Part shown: positions 46,572 to 47,070 of the stretch, in pieces
How the letters are laid out: every line of letters starts with the position of its first letter
Position numbering within the stretch: position 1 is the stretch's first letter
Assembly: GCA_014904985.1 (NCBI GenBank)
Contig: MU129205.1
Span: forward strand, 1-47,070
Length of the DNA stretch: 47,070 bases
Direction: 5' to 3'
Source of the DNA: Hydnum rufescens UP504
Taxonomy: Eukaryota > Basidiomycota > Agaricomycetes > Cantharellales > Hydnaceae
Program-made: the position numbers and the translations under genes
The notes under the pieces: generated by a model
Database searches by the model: none
What the model saw: the letters and a program-made list of their open reading frames with translations, nothing else
Told to the model about the DNA's origin: nothing

Positions 46572-46932
46572 TCATGTCTAGACATGTCTAGACACTCTAG
46601 TCATGTCTATAGTCATGTCTAGAGATGTCTAGTCATGTCTATAGTCATGTCTAGACACATCTAGTCATGTCTATAGTCATGTCTAGACATGTCTAGTCAT
46701 GTCTATAGTCATGTCTAGACACATCTAGTCATGTCTATAGTCATGTCTAGAAACATCTAGTCATGTCTATAGCATGTCTAGACATGTCTAAGTCATGTCT
46801 ATAGTCATGTCTAGCATGTCTAGTCATGTCTATAGTCATGTCTAGTCATGTCTAGTCATGTCTATAGTCATGTCTAGACATGTCTAGTCATGTCTATATC
46901 ATGTTCTAGACACATCTAGTCATGTCTAGACA
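46572..46932. repeat. 32-bp satellite built from CATGTCTAGA
   Basis: About ten to eleven tandem units of roughly 32 bp follow the pattern TCATGTCTATAG, TCATGTCTAGAC, A(CA/TG)TCTAG. The unit contains the perfect palindrome CATGTCTAGACATG in several copies. Units differ mainly in the last third (ACACATCTAG versus ACATGTCTAG) and by a few 1-bp deletions. Confidence 0.92.
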
Positions 46933-47070
46933 AGGAAAGGGGCATTAGGTAATATCCCATAATAACTTTGGATATCCAGTTACATAATAAAGTGTTTCTT
47001 ATTTAAAAAAAAGCCTAAATGCGGAAATTGATGAGGTACATCAAATAATATTTAGCCATCCAGCCCACCC
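46933..47070. other. Right edge, AT-rich, no feature seen
   Basis: AT-rich sequence after the satellite, still CpG-poor, with no recognisable gene. The decayed element continues past the window. Confidence 0.4.

Larger units (their letters stand above)
36200..47070. mobile_element. CpG-depleted large repetitive element, unclassified
   Basis: From about 36200 to the right edge the sequence is poor in CpG (two in 37021-38220 by my count), against roughly 20 in 180 bases at 27421-27600. It holds two long plus-strand decayed frames, several tandem repeats and a 2.15-kb inverted repeat. I recognise no reverse transcriptase, integrase, transposase, helicase or polymerase motif. Calling it mobile is an inference from repeat content and hypermutation. 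The right end lies outside the window and the left end is set only by the CpG change. Confidence 0.55.

Noticed and set aside
46572..46932. CRISPR array
   Set aside because: Units are contiguous with no unique spacers, and the host is a eukaryote; this is a satellite.
46572..46932. GTCTAGAC as Smad-type binding sites
   Set aside because: The motif matches the animal Smad palindrome, but fungi have no Smads; the resemblance is coincidental.

Overview
The window looks like nuclear DNA of a basidiomycete, most likely an Agaricomycete (mushroom). Genes are broken by many ~50-nt introns (GTRNGT donors, CTNA-type branch points), housekeeping proteins have fungal architecture, and the mobile elements are a chromodomain Ty3/gypsy, a LINE with RNase H and a large decayed element. 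No rRNA, tRNA or CRISPR was seen. Family assignments come from reading motifs; no database was searched.

Layout: (1) 166-2871, 3' part of a Ty3/gypsy element with degraded integrase/chromodomain, an antisense spliced gene with Cys pairs, a polypurine tract and a 456-bp LTR. (2) 2.9-4.6 kb, unrecognised spliced gene. (3) 4.8-13.3 kb, three tandem minus-strand copies of an 11-exon MFS transporter; the copy at 11030-13251 reads through as 541 codons, the other two carry frameshifts. (4) 13.3-29.6 kb, a housekeeping block: F-box-like protein, STRAP-type WD40 protein, SMG6/EST1-like protein with a PIN domain, an unclear membrane ORF group, UTP14 (small-subunit processome) and MCM10 (replication initiation), the last two head-to-head. 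(5) 30.3-33.0 kb, a 5'-truncated LINE with two frameshifts. (6) 34.2-35.5 kb, an NmrA-like NAD(P)-binding gene. (7) 36.2-47.07 kb, a very different landscape, nearly devoid of CpG, with two long plus-strand decayed ORFs, a coding minisatellite, a ~2.15-kb inverted repeat, a TATA promoter preceded by six TGACTCA sites, and a 32-bp TGTCTA satellite.

The strongest lead is region 7. All ten in-frame stops that break the two long frames are TGA, and I count only two CpG in 37021-38220. That is the exact signature of mutation restricted to CpG (CGA to TGA), not of Neurospora-type CpA RIP. The arms of the inverted repeat differ at CpG sites in the same direction. I recognise no transposase or polymerase in it, so it may be an undescribed element family.

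Caution: single-base frameshifts also break genes that should be essential (UTP14, SMG6). Residual assembly indels are therefore likely, and the pseudogene calls in the MFS array and the NmrA-like gene are provisional.
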